Part shown: positions 10,577 to 20,896 of the stretch, piece after piece
How positions within the stretch are numbered: position 1 is the first letter of the stretch
Layout: every line of letters begins with the position of its first letter
Assembly: GCF_023715565.1 (NCBI RefSeq)
Contig: NZ_JAMBOJ010000001.1
Coordinates: forward strand, 62,001 to 126,000
DNA length: 64,000 nucleotides
From: Cytobacillus firmus
Lineage (GTDB): Bacteria; Bacillota; Bacilli; Bacillales; Cytobacillaceae
Direction of reading: 5' to 3'
The notes under the pieces: model-generated
Database searches by the model: none
The model's input: only the letters and a program-made list of their open reading frames with translations
Told to the model about the DNA's origin: nothing
Position numbers and translations under genes: made by a program

Positions 10577-10669
10577 GAGATTTATATCCCCCTTTTATTT
10601 CTCTTTTAAAAATAATCAACTTCAAAGCAGCAATTTGCTTTTTTTAATAAGCAAGCCCGCAATCAGCTG

Positions 10670-11140
10670 TTAATCAAATACAACGGCTAAACGGGCATTT
10701 GCTACCTTCTCATAAGGAATTTCAATGTTTTTCTTCCTTGTTTTGATTTTCATTTCTACCGTAACGGTCTCGCCGTCAAATTGGGTTAAAACACCTTCGA
10801 ACGTCTTTTCACCATCAATGGGCTCGTATGTTTTAATATAAACATTCTTGCCGACTGCTTTAATAAAATCACTGTCTTTCTTAAGAGGGCGTTCAGCTCC
10901 CGGCGATGAAACTTCCAAGAAATAGTTGTATGGAATCGGATCTTCAGCATCAAGCTTTTCGCTTAGCTTTTCACTGACCATTCCGCATTCCTCGATATCA
11001 ACACCCGTTTCTTTATCAATAAATACGCGAAGGAACCAGTCTTTCCCTTCTTTTACATATTCAATGTCGACTAATTCTAAATTAAGTTCATCCACAATAG
11101 GGGTGACCAGTTGTTCCACCGTTTCAGTCACTTTGCTCAT
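10670..11140 (-). CDS. rimP: Ribosome maturation factor RimP
   Basis: Acts in 30S subunit maturation. The 156-residue sequence has the RimP N-domain pattern [22 protein letters not shown] and [16 protein letters not shown]. The Sm-like C-domain follows, from [17 protein letters not shown] to the basic [21 protein letters not shown] strand pair. The ATG follows AAAGGAGG. As ylxS in B. subtilis, it is first in the nusA-infB operon, 270 bases downstream of polC, and that gap contains a hairpin. Confidence 0.95.
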   Translation of the reverse strand: MSKVTETVEQLVTPIVDELNLELVDIEYVKEGKDWFLRVFIDKETGVDIEECGMVSEKLSEKLDAEDPIPYNYFLEVSSPGAERPLKKDSDFIKAVGKNVYIKTYEPIDGEKTFEGVLTQFDGETVTVEMKIKTRKKNIEIPYEKVANARLAVVFD

Positions 11141-11274
11141 TCATATCCCTCCTTTTTCATGGAATCTAAAGCGCTGTTTTTCAATCAATAAATCAGAAAT
11201 TGGCTCTGCTAAACTTAATTAACATATAGTTTTAACATAGATCCGATATTAAGAAAAAACCGTACACAACACGA

Positions 11275-11296
11275 AAGAGTGGGTTGCCCCACTCTT
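11275..11296 (-). terminator. Hairpin between polC and rimP, possible terminator
   Basis: A 9-bp perfect stem (AAGAGTGGG with CCCACTCTT) has a 4-base loop. No T-tract follows immediately on the minus strand, and a TTTTTT run occurs only about 20 bases later. It is therefore a weak terminator, or a structure at the start of the rimP leader. I see no other gene in 11141-11410. Confidence 0.45.
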
Positions 11297-11410
11297 CCTT
11301 TTGCGAGAGTTATTCTTAGTATTTCCAATAAAACTATACCATAACCAATTTTTTTATGCAAATGGAATAGCTGTCAGCAGTAGGGTTTGAACCATTCGCT
11401 CGTCAAATTT

Positions 11411-14400
11411 TTAGAATAGAGACAGCTGGTTTTGTTCCGGAAGAGATTCAAGGCAGCCGTGATTATCGAGATACTCTATAATCGTCTTCGACACTTTTCC
11501 GCGTTGCTGCAGGTCTTCCTTCGAGAGGAATTCCCCTTCTCCCCTTGCTTTTACTATATTGAATGCAGCATTTGTACCCAACCCCGGAATGGAATTAAAC
11601 GGCGGTATCAAAGAATCTCCATCAATGATAAACTCACTTGCGCTTGAGCGGTATAAGTCTACCTTTTGGAAATTAAAGCCCCTTTCATTCATTTCAAGAG
11701 CCAATTCCATTACAGTTAAGAGGTTCTTTTCTTTCGTTGAAGCATCAAGTCCCTTTGCATTGATTTCTTCGATGAGTGAACGGATCGCCTGGGATCCTTT
11801 AACCATTGCATCAACATCAAAGTCTTCTGCGCGAACAGTAAAGTATGCTGCATAGTAGAGAAGCGGATGGTGCACTTTAAAGTAGGCAATCCGGACAGCC
11901 ATTAATACATAAGCAGCCGCATGGGCTTTAGGGAACATGTATTTAATCTTTTTACAGGAATCAATGTACCATTCAGGCACTTCATTCTTTCTCATTTCCT
12001 CTTCCATCTCATCGCTCAGCCCTTTACCTTTACGGACCGATTCCATGATTTTGAAAGCAAAAGCAGGCTCCAGGCCCTGATAGATTAAATAAACCATTAT
12101 ATCATCACGGCAGCCGATTACTTCACTTAGGTTACAAATATTATTATGAATTAATTCCTGGGCATTTCCGAGCCAAACATCTGTACCATGAGAAAGACCT
12201 GAAATCTGCACAAGCTCTGAGAATGTGGTCGGTTTTGTATCTTCGAGCATCTGGCGGACAAACCTCGTACCAAATTCGGGTATGCCAAGTGTACCGGTTT
12301 TACACATGATTTGCTCTTCTGTTACACCAAGTGATTCCGGTCCGCTGAAAATTTTCATTACTTCAGGGTCATCTGTGGGAATGGTTTTTGGATCAATTCC
12401 GCTCAGGTCCTGTAGCATTCTAATAACAGTCGGATCATCGTGACCCAGTATATCTAGTTTTAATAAATTATCATGAATGGAATGGAAGTCAAAATGGGTT
12501 GTTTTCCATTCAGATGTCCGGTCGTCTGCAGGGAACTGAATTGGCGAAAAGTCATATATATCCATGTAGTCCGGCACAACAATGATACCGCCCGGATGCT
12601 GTCCGGTTGTCCGCTTCACCCCTGTACAGCCGGAAGCGAGCCTGTCAATTTCCGCACCCCTTATTTGCAGATTATTATCGTTCTGATATGCTTTGACATA
12701 ACCAAAAGCTGTTTTATCGGCAACAGTACCGATCGTACCGGCACGGTATACATAATCTTCGCCGAATAGCACCTTTGTATAGTTATGGGCTCTAGGCTGG
12801 TATTCCCCGGAGAAGTTCAAGTCAATGTCGGGAACTTTATCTCCCTTGAAACCAAGGAACGTTTCGAACGGAATATCATGTCCATCCTTTTTAAATTTAG
12901 CTCCGCAGCTCGGACAATCTTTATCAGGCAGGTCGAAACCGGAGCCAACTGACCCGTCATTGAAAAACTCGGATGTTTTGCATTCCGGGCAAACGTAATG
13001 CGGCGGCAGCGGATTCACCTCTGTTATTTCGGTCATCGTCGCAACAAAGGAGGATCCGACAGATCCCCGGGAACCAACCAGATAGCCATCATCCAATGAT
13101 TTTTTTACAAGTTTATGAGAGATCAGATAGATAACCGCGAAACCATGTCCGATAATACTCTTAAGTTCTTTTTCAAGGCGCGCCTCAACAATCTCAGGAA
13201 GCGGATCACCATAGATTCTTCTTGCCATTCCGTAACTCATGCTCCGCATCTCTTCATCTGCGCCTTCGATTTTCGGGGTATACAAATCATCTTTAATCGG
13301 CTTTATTACTTCAATCATATCTGCTATTTTGTTCGTATTCTCTACCACAATTTCCTTGGCTTTGTCTTTTCCGAGAAATGAAAAAGCGTCAAGCATTTCA
13401 TTGGTAGTCCTGAAATGAACATCCGGAAGCTGATGGCGGTTCAGTGGGTTCGCTCCTCCCTGTGAATTAACAAGGATTTTTCGGTAGATTTTATCATTAG
13501 GGTTCAGGTAATGGACATTTCCTGTAGCAACTACCGGCAGACCAAGCTTGTCTCCCAGTTTTACAATATTGGTGATGATTTCTTCCAGCGCTTTTTCATC
13601 TCTTACAAGTTCAAGCTCCAAAAGGTGTGCATAAACGGCTTTTGGATGTACTTCAAGATAATCATAGAATTGTGCAGTATCTTCGACTTCATCCGGAGAT
13701 TTCTGCATCATGCCTTCAAAGACTTCCCCTTTATCGCACCCGGAACCAACCAGTATTCCTTCACGATGCTTTTGAAGGACTGACCTGGGAATGCGCGGTA
13801 CTCTGTAAAAGTATTCCATATGCGAGATGGATACGAGTTTAAAGAGGTTCTTCAGACCTGTTTCTGTTTGTGCAAGCAGGGTGCAATGGGCTGGTCTTGC
13901 ACGCTGATAAGCATTTCCCTGCCCCATATTGTCATTGAACTGATCATGATATTCAATCCCTTTTTCTTCTGCACCCTTTAGCATCTTAAGCAGCAGATAG
14001 CCTGTCGCCTCAGCATCATAGATAGCACGGTGATGCTGGGTAAGTTCAACATCGAATTTTTTGGCAAGGGTATTCAGACGGTGATTTTTCATATCGGGAT
14101 ATAAAAAACGTGCAAGTTCAAGAGTATCTATTACAGGATTTGGAGCCTTGCCAATACCGATTTTTTTATAGCCGACATTCAGGAATCCCATATCGAATGA
14201 AGCATTATGTGCTACTAAAACAGCATCTCCTGTCCATTCATGGAATTTCTTAAGAACTTCTTCCACTTCCGGTGCATTCTCCACCTGATCATCCGTTATT
14301 CCAGTTAGATTAATGGTAGTTGCGGATAAAGGGTGATGAGGGTTTGCAAAGGATTCAAACCGATCAATGATTTCCCCATCACGAATCTTAACTGCGGCAA

Positions 14401-15721
14401 GCTCAATAATCTTATCATATACAGCTGATAAGCCGGTTGTCTCAACATCAAATACAACATACGTATCATCAGTAAGCTTGCGATGCGCATCATTATAAGC
14501 AATCGGCACACCATCATCCACAAGGTTTGCTTCAATTCCGTACAGGATCTTAATTTCATTCTTTTTCCCGGCACCATAGGCTTCAGGGAATGACTGAGCA
14601 ACAGCATGATCTGTAATGGCCACTGCTTTATGACCCCATTTCTTCGCCTGGGAAACCAACGCACTGACAGATGAAACAGCATCCATTTGGCTCATCGGAG
14701 TATGAAGATGAAGTTCAACCCTTTTTTCTTCAGCAGGCGATGTATCCTGTCTTTGGATCGGTTTAATCTCATTAATATCGTTTCCGATCATTACCAAATC
14801 CCGGACAAAAGTATCATTTTGAATGCTTCCCCGGACCTTTAGCCACATCCCTTTTTTAATATGCTGATATAATGCGGCATCCTCTTTATCCCGTGAAAAC
14901 ATTTTTACTAGAATGGAACTGGTATAATCCGTAATTTTAAAAGTTAAGAGTGTCCGGCCACTGCGGAGCTCTCTAGTCTCGGCAGCAAACACGTAACCTT
15001 CAACGGCCACCCGGCGTTCTTCATCTACTATATCAATCAATTTGCGGTAATCAGCATCATCTTTAATGGTAAGACCAATCGTAAGCGGCCCCTTGGGTGC
15101 TGTGTGATCTGCAGATTCAGCTTCAGCTTCTTTCTTCTGCATTTCGATTGCTGCCTGGAGACCACGCTCCTGATCTTCTTTGCGTTTGGCTTCCATGAAT
15201 TTTTCATATTCTTCATTGGAACCATCAGCGGAAACCTCTGTATCAACTGTTAAGGCCGGAAAGCCAAACACTTGAAACACATCTGACATAATGCCGGCAT
15301 ACTTCTTCTTAATAGACAACCCTTCCAATTCATTACGGACTTTAATGATAAGTTTGTTGCCCTGTACAGAAGGAACCTGCTCATTCAGAAGCTTTAATAG
15401 CGGCGGCGCCATGCCATCCATTTCTTTAATGCAGTTATGCCAGTATTCAAGTACAAGCTGTTCAGTAAAATCCTGATTTCTGACAGAAATGCTATATGAA
15501 ATTTCTGCTATATGGGAAAATGTTTTTTCCAGCTGATCTTTGAAACGGCTATATACACTGCAAGGCAAAATCTTTGGAAAAGCAAAATAAAAATGCCATT
15601 TCCGTGACTGTCTTTCGACTACGACCCTTTCGATTTGGGCATCATGAAAGTGCTGCACAAAGGCATCTTCAGTTAGCTGCATCTGCTGGAGCAAGAGCTG
15701 AAATCTAGAAGGTTCGCTCAT
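11411..15721 (-). CDS. polC: DNA polymerase III alpha subunit, PolC type
   Basis: Replicative polymerase of low-GC Gram-positives with built-in proofreading. The 1436-residue protein has an N-terminal region, an OB fold (about 220-320), and a PHP domain starting at [14 protein letters not shown] near 337. A DEDD exonuclease interrupts the PHP region, with DVETTG near 425. A zinc finger (CPEC and CPSC, about 912-940) and the polymerase core with [11 protein letters not shown] near 967 follow; the C-terminus is [13 protein letters not shown] chose ATG 15721 (MSEPSRFQ), preceded by GGGAG; the in-frame ATG 15 bases upstream lacks a site. In B. subtilis proS precedes polC; here the upstream slot holds repeats. 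Confidence 0.97.
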   Translation of the reverse strand: MSEPSRFQLLLQQMQLTEDAFVQHFHDAQIERVVVERQSRKWHFYFAFPKILPCSVYSRFKDQLEKTFSHIAEISYSISVRNQDFTEQLVLEYWHNCIKEMDGMAPPLLKLLNEQVPSVQGNKLIIKVRNELEGLSIKKKYAGIMSDVFQVFGFPALTVDTEVSADGSNEEYEKFMEAKRKEDQERGLQAAIEMQKKEAEAESADHTAPKGPLTIGLTIKDDADYRKLIDIVDEERRVAVEGYVFAAETRELRSGRTLLTFKITDYTSSILVKMFSRDKEDAALYQHIKKGMWLKVRGSIQNDTFVRDLVMIGNDINEIKPIQRQDTSPAEEKRVELHLHTPMSQMDAVSSVSALVSQAKKWGHKAVAITDHAVAQSFPEAYGAGKKNEIKILYGIEANLVDDGVPIAYNDAHRKLTDDTYVVFDVETTGLSAVYDKIIELAAVKIRDGEIIDRFESFANPHHPLSATTINLTGITDDQVENAPEVEEVLKKFHEWTGDAVLVAHNASFDMGFLNVGYKKIGIGKAPNPVIDTLELARFLYPDMKNHRLNTLAKKFDVELTQHHRAIYDAEATGYLLLKMLKGAEEKGIEYHDQFNDNMGQGNAYQRARPAHCTLLAQTETGLKNLFKLVSISHMEYFYRVPRIPRSVLQKHREGILVGSGCDKGEVFEGMMQKSPDEVEDTAQFYDYLEVHPKAVYAHLLELELVRDEKALEEIITNIVKLGDKLGLPVVATGNVHYLNPNDKIYRKILVNSQGGANPLNRHQLPDVHFRTTNEMLDAFSFLGKDKAKEIVVENTNKIADMIEVIKPIKDDLYTPKIEGADEEMRSMSYGMARRIYGDPLPEIVEARLEKELKSIIGHGFAVIYLISHKLVKKSLDDGYLVGSRGSVGSSFVATMTEITEVNPLPPHYVCPECKTSEFFNDGSVGSGFDLPDKDCPSCGAKFKKDGHDIPFETFLGFKGDKVPDIDLNFSGEYQPRAHNYTKVLFGEDYVYRAGTIGTVADKTAFGYVKAYQNDNNLQIRGAEIDRLASGCTGVKRTTGQHPGGIIVVPDYMDIYDFSPIQFPADDRTSEWKTTHFDFHSIHDNLLKLDILGHDDPTVIRMLQDLSGIDPKTIPTDDPEVMKIFSGPESLGVTEEQIMCKTGTLGIPEFGTRFVRQMLEDTKPTTFSELVQISGLSHGTDVWLGNAQELIHNNICNLSEVIGCRDDIMVYLIYQGLEPAFAFKIMESVRKGKGLSDEMEEEMRKNEVPEWYIDSCKKIKYMFPKAHAAAYVLMAVRIAYFKVHHPLLYYAAYFTVRAEDFDVDAMVKGSQAIRSLIEEINAKGLDASTKEKNLLTVMELALEMNERGFNFQKVDLYRSSASEFIIDGDSLIPPFNSIPGLGTNAAFNIVKARGEGEFLSKEDLQQRGKVSKTIIEYLDNHGCLESLPEQNQLSLF

Positions 15722-15784
15722 CTTTCTCTCTCCCATCCAATAATCTTGATTTCTATTTTAAGTTCACTTTTTTGAAGTAAGTAT

Positions 15785-16124
15785 AAAGAGCTTTTTTTAT
15801 ATAACTTTTGTTTTTCGCTGGTGTCCATTGCTTCCGCTCTGCTGCTCGCTCTAATCAACTCAGAAAATAATATCAAGGCTCTTTTCGTATAAATTGTTGT
15901 TTTTCGCTTATCAATGTTGTCCGTTGATTTCCGTTCCAGGATGCTCTCTTTCCACGGGGCGTCCGGTGAGCCTCCTCGACGCTACGCGTCTGTGGGGTCT
16001 CACCTGTCCCGCTACTCCCGTAGGAGTCTCGCACCTCCCACTACAATCAACTCAGTAAATATAATATAGCAACAAACTTTGCGAAAACAGCCAATATCCA
16101 AAAGCAACAACTGCGCAAACAGCC
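15785..16124. repeat. Outer MITE-like element, interrupted by a second copy
   Basis: The left end (about 15785-15817, ending in GTTTTTCGCT) and right end (about 16103-16124) resemble the ends of the inner element at 15877-16092. The core is short (to about 15868), with CTAATCAACTCAG where the inner copy has CTACAATCAACTCAG. Rejoining the sequence at AATATC across the inner copy restores an arrangement collinear with the inner element's own right arm. I infer an internally deleted older copy into which another member of the family inserted. No open reading frame of note is present. Confidence 0.6.
15877..16092. repeat. Inner MITE-like element with terminal inverted repeats and likely target duplication
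   Basis: A 216-bp non-coding element bounded by imperfect 25-bp inverted repeats (15877-15901 and 16068-16092, about 19 of 25 matching). Its flanks are AATATCAA (15869-15876) and AATATCCA (16093-16100), which suggests duplication of a 6-8 bp target. The GC-rich core, including the small hairpin ACTCC-CGTA-GGAGT near 16013-16026, contrasts strongly with the AT-rich ends. I recall similar sequences as dispersed repeats in other Bacillaceae genomes, but this could not be searched. Confidence 0.65.
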
Positions 16125-16178
16125 TTTTTAAAAAAACAGACGGACTTAATTATAACATATCGTATGAAATAGTGATTG

Positions 16179-16212
16179 AAAAAACGGATTCCATTTTGGA
16201 ACCCGTTTTTTG
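16179..16212 (-). terminator. Intrinsic terminator after rasP
   Basis: A 14-bp stem with one mismatch (16179-16192 with 16199-16212) is AT-rich at the base and has T-runs on both strands, about 60 bases after the rasP stop. It should end the uppS-cdsA-dxr-rasP transcript ahead of the repeat region. Confidence 0.85.
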
Positions 16213-16273
16213 TCTGAATTAAATGATATTGCACATATTTTTCATGCAGGAATGTTGCGCTGCACTGATTTGT

Positions 16274-17536
16274 TTAAAGGAAAAACCTCTGAATATCGTT
16301 CCAAGTAACCACAAGCATTAGTAACATTAAAAGGGCAAATCCAATAAAATGGACCATTCCCTCTTTGTGGCGGTCAATCGGCTTCCCTCTTACTGCCTCG
16401 ACTGCAAAGAACATTAACCTTCCGCCATCAAGAGCCGGAATAGGAAGCAGGTTCATAATTCCCAGATTTATGCTTAGGATTCCTGCCCATTTCATCAGGT
16501 AGTAGATGCCGGATTTAGCTACAGTGTCTGTTGAAACATAAATGCCTACCGGGCCAGATAATGCATCAATTGAAAACTGTCCAGTGACAAGCTTGCCCAG
16601 CATAACAAAAATTTCTTTTGTCCAGAAATACGTTTCTTTAGCTCCGTAGGTAATAGCCTTTAATGGCGATTTTTCCATCGGGCTATAAACACCAATGATT
16701 CCAATTTTTTCGCCTTCTACATCCTGAACCTTTGGTGTTACCGTTATAGTATGTTCCTGGCCGTTTCTTTCCACTAAAAATTCGAGTTCTTCACTTGGGT
16801 TCTTTCTAATGATTTCAACTACATCTGACCAGCTTGAAATTTCGGCTCCATCCACACTTTGAACCATATCGCCTTCCTTTAGCCCAGCTTCATATGCTGC
16901 ACCATCAGGCGTCAGCTTGCCAAGGGCAGGTTCATTAGTTGGAATGCCCTGCAATAAGGCTATTAGAACAAAAACGATAAAAGCCAAAACAAAATTCATC
17001 ATTGGACCCGCGAAAATCGCCATTGTTCTCTGACCCAAGGTCTTTGATGCAAATTGACGATCATACGGAGCAATGAGCGTTTCAGTCCCGTCCTCAACCA
17101 GTACAGCTGAACGGCTGACTTTGAAAATTTGGAGGGACTCATCCTCTTCTCCTTCAACATAACCTTTTATTGCAAGGGTATGTTCAATATCAGCATTCTC
17201 AACTTCAACGATTCTTGCATCAGGATACTTATCTTTGTTGTTTAATACAATTTTGCTTACTTCCTCGTTCTTATCAAGGATTAAGCCGATGCGGTAGCCT
17301 GGTTTGATTTCCACCATTTCAGGATCTTCACCGGCCATGCGGACAAACCCGCCGATGGGCAGAAGACGAATTGTGTATACTGTTTCATCTTTTTTAAAGG
17401 AAAACACCTTTGGCCCAAATCCAATTGCAAATTCCCGGCAGAGTATTCCTGCTCTTTTTGCGAATATTAAATGTCCGAGTTCATGAAAAAATACCAGTGC
17501 CCCAAATATAACAATAAAGGCTATTACTGTACTCAA
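16274..17536 (-). CDS. rasP: Site-2 intramembrane zinc metalloprotease RasP
   Basis: Cleaves anti-sigma factors such as RsiW, and remnant signal peptides, within the membrane. The 420-residue protein has the catalytic HELGH in the first transmembrane segment (about residues 18-22), a PDZ domain near 200-270 (AYEAGLKEGDMVQSVDGAEI), the second zinc motif NLLPIPALDGG near 370, and terminal hydrophobic segments ending TWNDIQRFFL. Translation starts at a TTG at 17536, eight bases after AAAGGTGG. It lies downstream of dxr, as in B. subtilis yluC. The next B. subtilis gene, proS, is missing here. Confidence 0.96.
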   Translation of the reverse strand: MSTVIAFIVIFGALVFFHELGHLIFAKRAGILCREFAIGFGPKVFSFKKDETVYTIRLLPIGGFVRMAGEDPEMVEIKPGYRIGLILDKNEEVSKIVLNNKDKYPDARIVEVENADIEHTLAIKGYVEGEEDESLQIFKVSRSAVLVEDGTETLIAPYDRQFASKTLGQRTMAIFAGPMMNFVLAFIVFVLIALLQGIPTNEPALGKLTPDGAAYEAGLKEGDMVQSVDGAEISSWSDVVEIIRKNPSEELEFLVERNGQEHTITVTPKVQDVEGEKIGIIGVYSPMEKSPLKAITYGAKETYFWTKEIFVMLGKLVTGQFSIDALSGPVGIYVSTDTVAKSGIYYLMKWAGILSINLGIMNLLPIPALDGGRLMFFAVEAVRGKPIDRHKEGMVHFIGFALLMLLMLVVTWNDIQRFFL

Positions 17537-17631
17537 GTTTTAACCACCTTTTTTTAGAGGTTGTTCAACTGCCGCTGGTAAGTGCATTAATTTATCAGCT
17601 TTTACACATTTTTCAGCACTTGAACACAAGC

Positions 17632-18774
17632 TTATAGAAGCGAGCTGACAAATCTCCTCGTTTCCAGATCTGATTCCTGAATTTCAGTCAGACTTGGATT
17701 TGAGATGATGTCATGGCTGCTCATTGCTCTTTCGATGAAATCTTCTATTTGCAGGAAGGTAATCTTTCCATCCAGGAATGCAGCAACAGCAGCTTCATTC
17801 GCAGCATTCAATACGGCTGGCATTGATCCGCCAGCTTTTCCGGCTTCATAGGCAAATTTCAGGCAACGAAAACGATTAAAGTCCATTTTTGCAAAATGGA
17901 GCTTGCCAATCTCAGCAAGATTCAGCCGTTTTGCTGTTTGCAGCGGGAGCCTGTCAGGATATGTTAAAGCATATTGTATTGGTACTCTCATATCCGGTGT
18001 GCCAAGCTGTGCGATTACACTGCTGTCATGATATTCCACCATGGAATGGATAATGCTTTCTTTATGAAGAAGGACATCTATTTTACTGTAGTCCACGGAG
18101 AAAAGCCAATGTGCTTCAATAACTTCGAGTCCCTTATTCATCATAGTGGCAGAATCGATGGTGATTTTTGCTCCCATTGACCAATTCGGATGGTTAAGCG
18201 CCTCTTCAACAGTCACATTTTCCAGTTCCTTGCGGGAGCGGTCCCTGAAACTGCCTCCAGAAGCTGTTAATATGAGCCTGTCAATATTTTTTTCTTTTTC
18301 CCCCTGTATAGATTGAAAAATAGCGGAGTGTTCACTATCTACAGGAAGCAGGGGTACACCATTCCGCTTTACTGCTTCCATGACCAAATGGCCGGCAGTT
18401 ACAAGGGTTTCCTTATTCGCGATGGCGATTGTCTTCTTTTCCTCAATCGCCTGCAGGGTAGGATTAAGGCCTACACTGCCTAATACAGCATTAACCAGTA
18501 TGTCTGATTTTTTGTAAACGGCAACTTCAATCAAACCTTCATGTCCATATGTAAATGTTATGCCGGGAAACTCTGTTTTAAGAATATCTGCGGAACTTTT
18601 TTCAGATAGGGAGACAAGTTCCGGCTGAAAGTCAGATATAATCTTCCTGGCTAGATTAATATTCCTCCCGGCAGACATGGCTGCCAGCTTAAAATCCTCG
18701 GGGTGCTCTTTAATAATATCGAGGGTCTGTATTCCAATAGACCCTGTTGCCCCCATCAAACTGATATGTTTCAT
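17632..18774 (-). CDS. dxr: 1-deoxy-D-xylulose 5-phosphate reductoisomerase
   Basis: NADPH-dependent enzyme forming 2-C-methyl-D-erythritol 4-phosphate, the second step of the MEP isoprenoid pathway. It is a neighbour of uppS, which uses the isoprenoid products. The 380-residue protein has [12 protein letters not shown] at the N-terminus, the NKETLV and [11 protein letters not shown] motifs, and the Ser-rich loop [12 protein letters not shown] chose ATG 18774, preceded by AAGGAGGAGA; an open frame 69 bases longer is produced by a dispersed repeat and resembles no Dxr. Confidence 0.96.
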   Translation of the reverse strand: MKHISLMGATGSIGIQTLDIIKEHPEDFKLAAMSAGRNINLARKIISDFQPELVSLSEKSSADILKTEFPGITFTYGHEGLIEVAVYKKSDILVNAVLGSVGLNPTLQAIEEKKTIAIANKETLVTAGHLVMEAVKRNGVPLLPVDSEHSAIFQSIQGEKEKNIDRLILTASGGSFRDRSRKELENVTVEEALNHPNWSMGAKITIDSATMMNKGLEVIEAHWLFSVDYSKIDVLLHKESIIHSMVEYHDSSVIAQLGTPDMRVPIQYALTYPDRLPLQTAKRLNLAEIGKLHFAKMDFNRFRCLKFAYEAGKAGGSMPAVLNAANEAAVAAFLDGKITFLQIEDFIERAMSSHDIISNPSLTEIQESDLETRRFVSSLL

Positions 18775-18790
18775 AGTCTCCTCCTTATAA

Positions 18791-18910
18791 GAAAAGCGGA
18801 AGCGCCTTGCCCACCCCGACAAGCATAGATAAGCCACGCCCACTTAAGGCGTTCTTTGCATTTATGCAGGCACGGCTTATGATCGGAGTGGCTGGCGCCG
18901 GAGCTGAACA
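18791..18910. repeat. Dispersed intergenic repeat, copy 1 (cdsA-dxr)
   Basis: GC-rich non-coding block beginning GAAAAGCGGAAGCGCC and ending near GGCGCCGGAGCTGAACA. It contains an internal inverted repeat (18829-18840 with 18869-18880, 10 of 12 matching) that could fold into a long hairpin. Related shorter copies lie at 36429-36481 and 23343-23385. Its left edge directly adjoins the dxr Shine-Dalgarno sequence. Confidence 0.7.
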
Positions 18911-18951
18911 ATTATCTAGTATCCTAATGTATAATTTTTTTGCCAATAGGA

Positions 18952-19746
18952 TTACAGCAGGTGAAAAAAGTGGAGCAATGGCAGGACGAATAATAAACTG
19001 TCAAAACGGTCTAGAATTCCTCCATGGCCAGGCAAAATATTTCCTGAGTCTTTTACATTATAATGACGTTTTAATGCTGATTCCACTAAATCCCCTATTT
19101 GACCAAACAATGACAGAATTGCTGTAATTACTAATAACCCAAGCAGAGATTCATCAATATCTGTAAAGATAATAAATAACACCGCTACTGCCAGAGCACA
19201 GACTACACCGCCAAGAGAACCTTCAACAGTCTTATTTGGACTGATTTCAGGCCAAAGCTTCTTCTTCCCCATAGCTTTCCCTATAAAATAGGCACCTGAA
19301 TCTGTGGCCCAAATAAGGAAAAGTGCAAAAAAGAGGTAGGTCAGGCCTTGATCGGCGAAGCGGGTCTCCATAAAATAGTAAAACCCTATGCCCACATATA
19401 AAGTTGACATAATCGAAAAAGCCACATCATCAAAAGTAAATTTGTTTTTTGTCGCGACTGTATACGTTAAGAAAAGAAGCACTCCAAAAAGAGCTACCTC
19501 AATTTTTGTATAATTCATATCATCCAGGATTGACTGAAATTCTTTAGGCAAAAGGAAAATCCACAATAATAATAAAGAAATAATGCCTGGAATCGAGAAT
19601 AAACTTAAATTTCTCATTTTCAATAATTCTAATAGGGCAATGGATGCCAGCAAATATGCCAGGATGATGATTGGCATGCCTCCAAGGATAATGATCGGCA
19701 GGAGGATTGCTCCAAATATAATAGCTGTGATAATACGCTGTTTCAT
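18952..19746 (-). CDS. cdsA: Phosphatidate cytidylyltransferase (CDP-diglyceride synthase)
   Basis: Makes CDP-diacylglycerol from phosphatidate and CTP for phospholipid synthesis, in the membrane. The 264-residue protein is highly hydrophobic, with about seven or eight membrane segments. It carries the family signature near the C-terminus, SALKRHYNVKDSGNILPGHG followed by GILDRFD. ATDSGAYFIGKAMGKKKL and SPNKTVEGSLGG are also typical. The ATG at 19746 follows AAAGGTG and lies 16 bases after uppS, indicating one operon. Confidence 0.95.
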   Translation of the reverse strand: MKQRIITAIIFGAILLPIIILGGMPIIILAYLLASIALLELLKMRNLSLFSIPGIISLLLLWIFLLPKEFQSILDDMNYTKIEVALFGVLLFLTYTVATKNKFTFDDVAFSIMSTLYVGIGFYYFMETRFADQGLTYLFFALFLIWATDSGAYFIGKAMGKKKLWPEISPNKTVEGSLGGVVCALAVAVLFIIFTDIDESLLGLLVITAILSLFGQIGDLVESALKRHYNVKDSGNILPGHGGILDRFDSLLFVLPLLHFFHLL

Positions 19747-19762
19747 TCAATTTTCAACACCT

Positions 19763-20542
19763 TTATTGTACTCCTCCAAAACGCCTCTGGCGGCTTTGGA
19801 ATACTTCGATCGCTTCAAGCATTTGTTCTTCATTGAAATCCGGCCATAAGACATCCGTAAACCAGAATTCCGTGTATGCAAGCTGCCAGAGCATAAAATT
19901 GCTTAATCTGATTTCACCGCTTGTACGTATCAGAAGATCAGGATCTTTTAGACCGCCTGTCATAAGATAAGATGAGAATTTTTCTTCATTCAATTCATTT
20001 TCATTCATTATACCACTTTTGCAATCATTTAAGACACGCTTGACGGCTTCAAGTATTTCTGCTCTGCTCCCATAATTTAATGCAAAGTTCAGCACCAAGC
20101 CGGTGTTATTTTTTGTCTCTTCCATCGCTTTGGAAACTGCATTGCGTGTATGAGCAGGCAAGTGGTCAAAATAACCAATCATTCTTACCTGTACATTCTC
20201 TTCTATCAATTCAGGAAGGAAAGTTCCCAGAAATTCCTCTGGCAGCTTCATAAGAAAGTCCACTTCCATTTTAGGACGTTTCCAATTCTCAGTTGAGAAT
20301 GCATATAAGGTTAGAGTCTTCACTCCAATATCGCTTGCAAATCTGGTGATCTTTCTGACGACCTTCATTCCCTCATGATGGCCGGCAATTCTCGGGAGCG
20401 CTCGTTTTTTAGCCCATCTGCCATTCCCATCCATGATGATGGCAAGATGCTCAGGTATTTGTAATTCTTTTATTTTTTCAACTCTCTCTCGGAGATTGGA
20501 AGAACTGTTTTGGGACTTCCATAACTTCATTTTATCAAACAT
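19763..20542 (-). CDS. uppS: Undecaprenyl diphosphate synthase (isoprenyl transferase)
   Basis: Condenses eight isopentenyl diphosphates onto farnesyl diphosphate with cis geometry to make the lipid carrier for peptidoglycan and teichoic acids. The 259-residue protein has the substrate-binding signature IMDGNGRWAKKR (Asp about residue 38), AGHHEG, TLYAFSTENWKRP and the C-terminal DLLIRTSGEIRLSNFMLWQ. The ATG at 20542 follows AAAGGAG. It is first in the uppS-cdsA-dxr-rasP cluster, separated from frr by a terminator. Confidence 0.97.
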   Translation of the reverse strand: MFDKMKLWKSQNSSSNLRERVEKIKELQIPEHLAIIMDGNGRWAKKRALPRIAGHHEGMKVVRKITRFASDIGVKTLTLYAFSTENWKRPKMEVDFLMKLPEEFLGTFLPELIEENVQVRMIGYFDHLPAHTRNAVSKAMEETKNNTGLVLNFALNYGSRAEILEAVKRVLNDCKSGIMNENELNEEKFSSYLMTGGLKDPDLLIRTSGEIRLSNFMLWQLAYTEFWFTDVLWPDFNEEQMLEAIEVFQSRQRRFGGVQ

Positions 20543-20853
20543 AAGTCTGCTCCTTTAAAATAGGTTAATCCTCCGATAAAAGACAAAGTGTGAAACTTCA
20601 ATCGGCAGGGGCTTTTTCCCGCTGATTGATAGTTGAATTTCAGTCATAGTATCTTTTAGAGATTATTCTAATGGTAAAATAATGATATTGCCTCTTTCCG
20701 CATGATAATATCATACCAAAAATAATTAAATATATCTCTATAAAAGAGTATGTTACCAGAAAGTTAATTCAGGTTAGGAATCTTCCTACTTCGTATATAA
20801 CAGCAGAGTTGGCGCGTTAGTGCCTGATCAGATTATGTATGCTCCTAAAGAGT
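20543..20853 (-). other. Non-coding uppS upstream region
   Basis: About 310 bases between the frr terminator and uppS hold no convincing gene. An imperfect hairpin (20599-20611 with 20618-20628, one mismatch and one bulge) would sit in the uppS leader about 60-90 bases before the start. The rest is AT-rich; I could not identify a strong sigma-A promoter. Confidence 0.4.
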
Positions 20854-20882
20854 AAAAGAACCCCCTATTGATAGAGGGTTCT
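20854..20882 (-). terminator. Intrinsic terminator after frr
   Basis: An 11-bp stem with one mismatch (20857-20867 with 20872-20882) and a 4-base loop is followed by TTTT on the minus strand, about 15 bases after the frr stop. Confidence 0.8.
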
Positions 20883-20896
20883 AACTATAGAATAAA

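Noticed and set aside
16052-16234. Minus-strand 60-codon frame downstream of rasP
   Set aside because: It runs through a terminator hairpin and the repeat's terminal inverted repeats, so it is not a plausible gene.
18775-18843. N-terminal extension of Dxr
   Set aside because: The extra 23 codons come from the dispersed repeat; the true ATG at 18774 has a strong ribosome-binding site and matches the family N-terminus.
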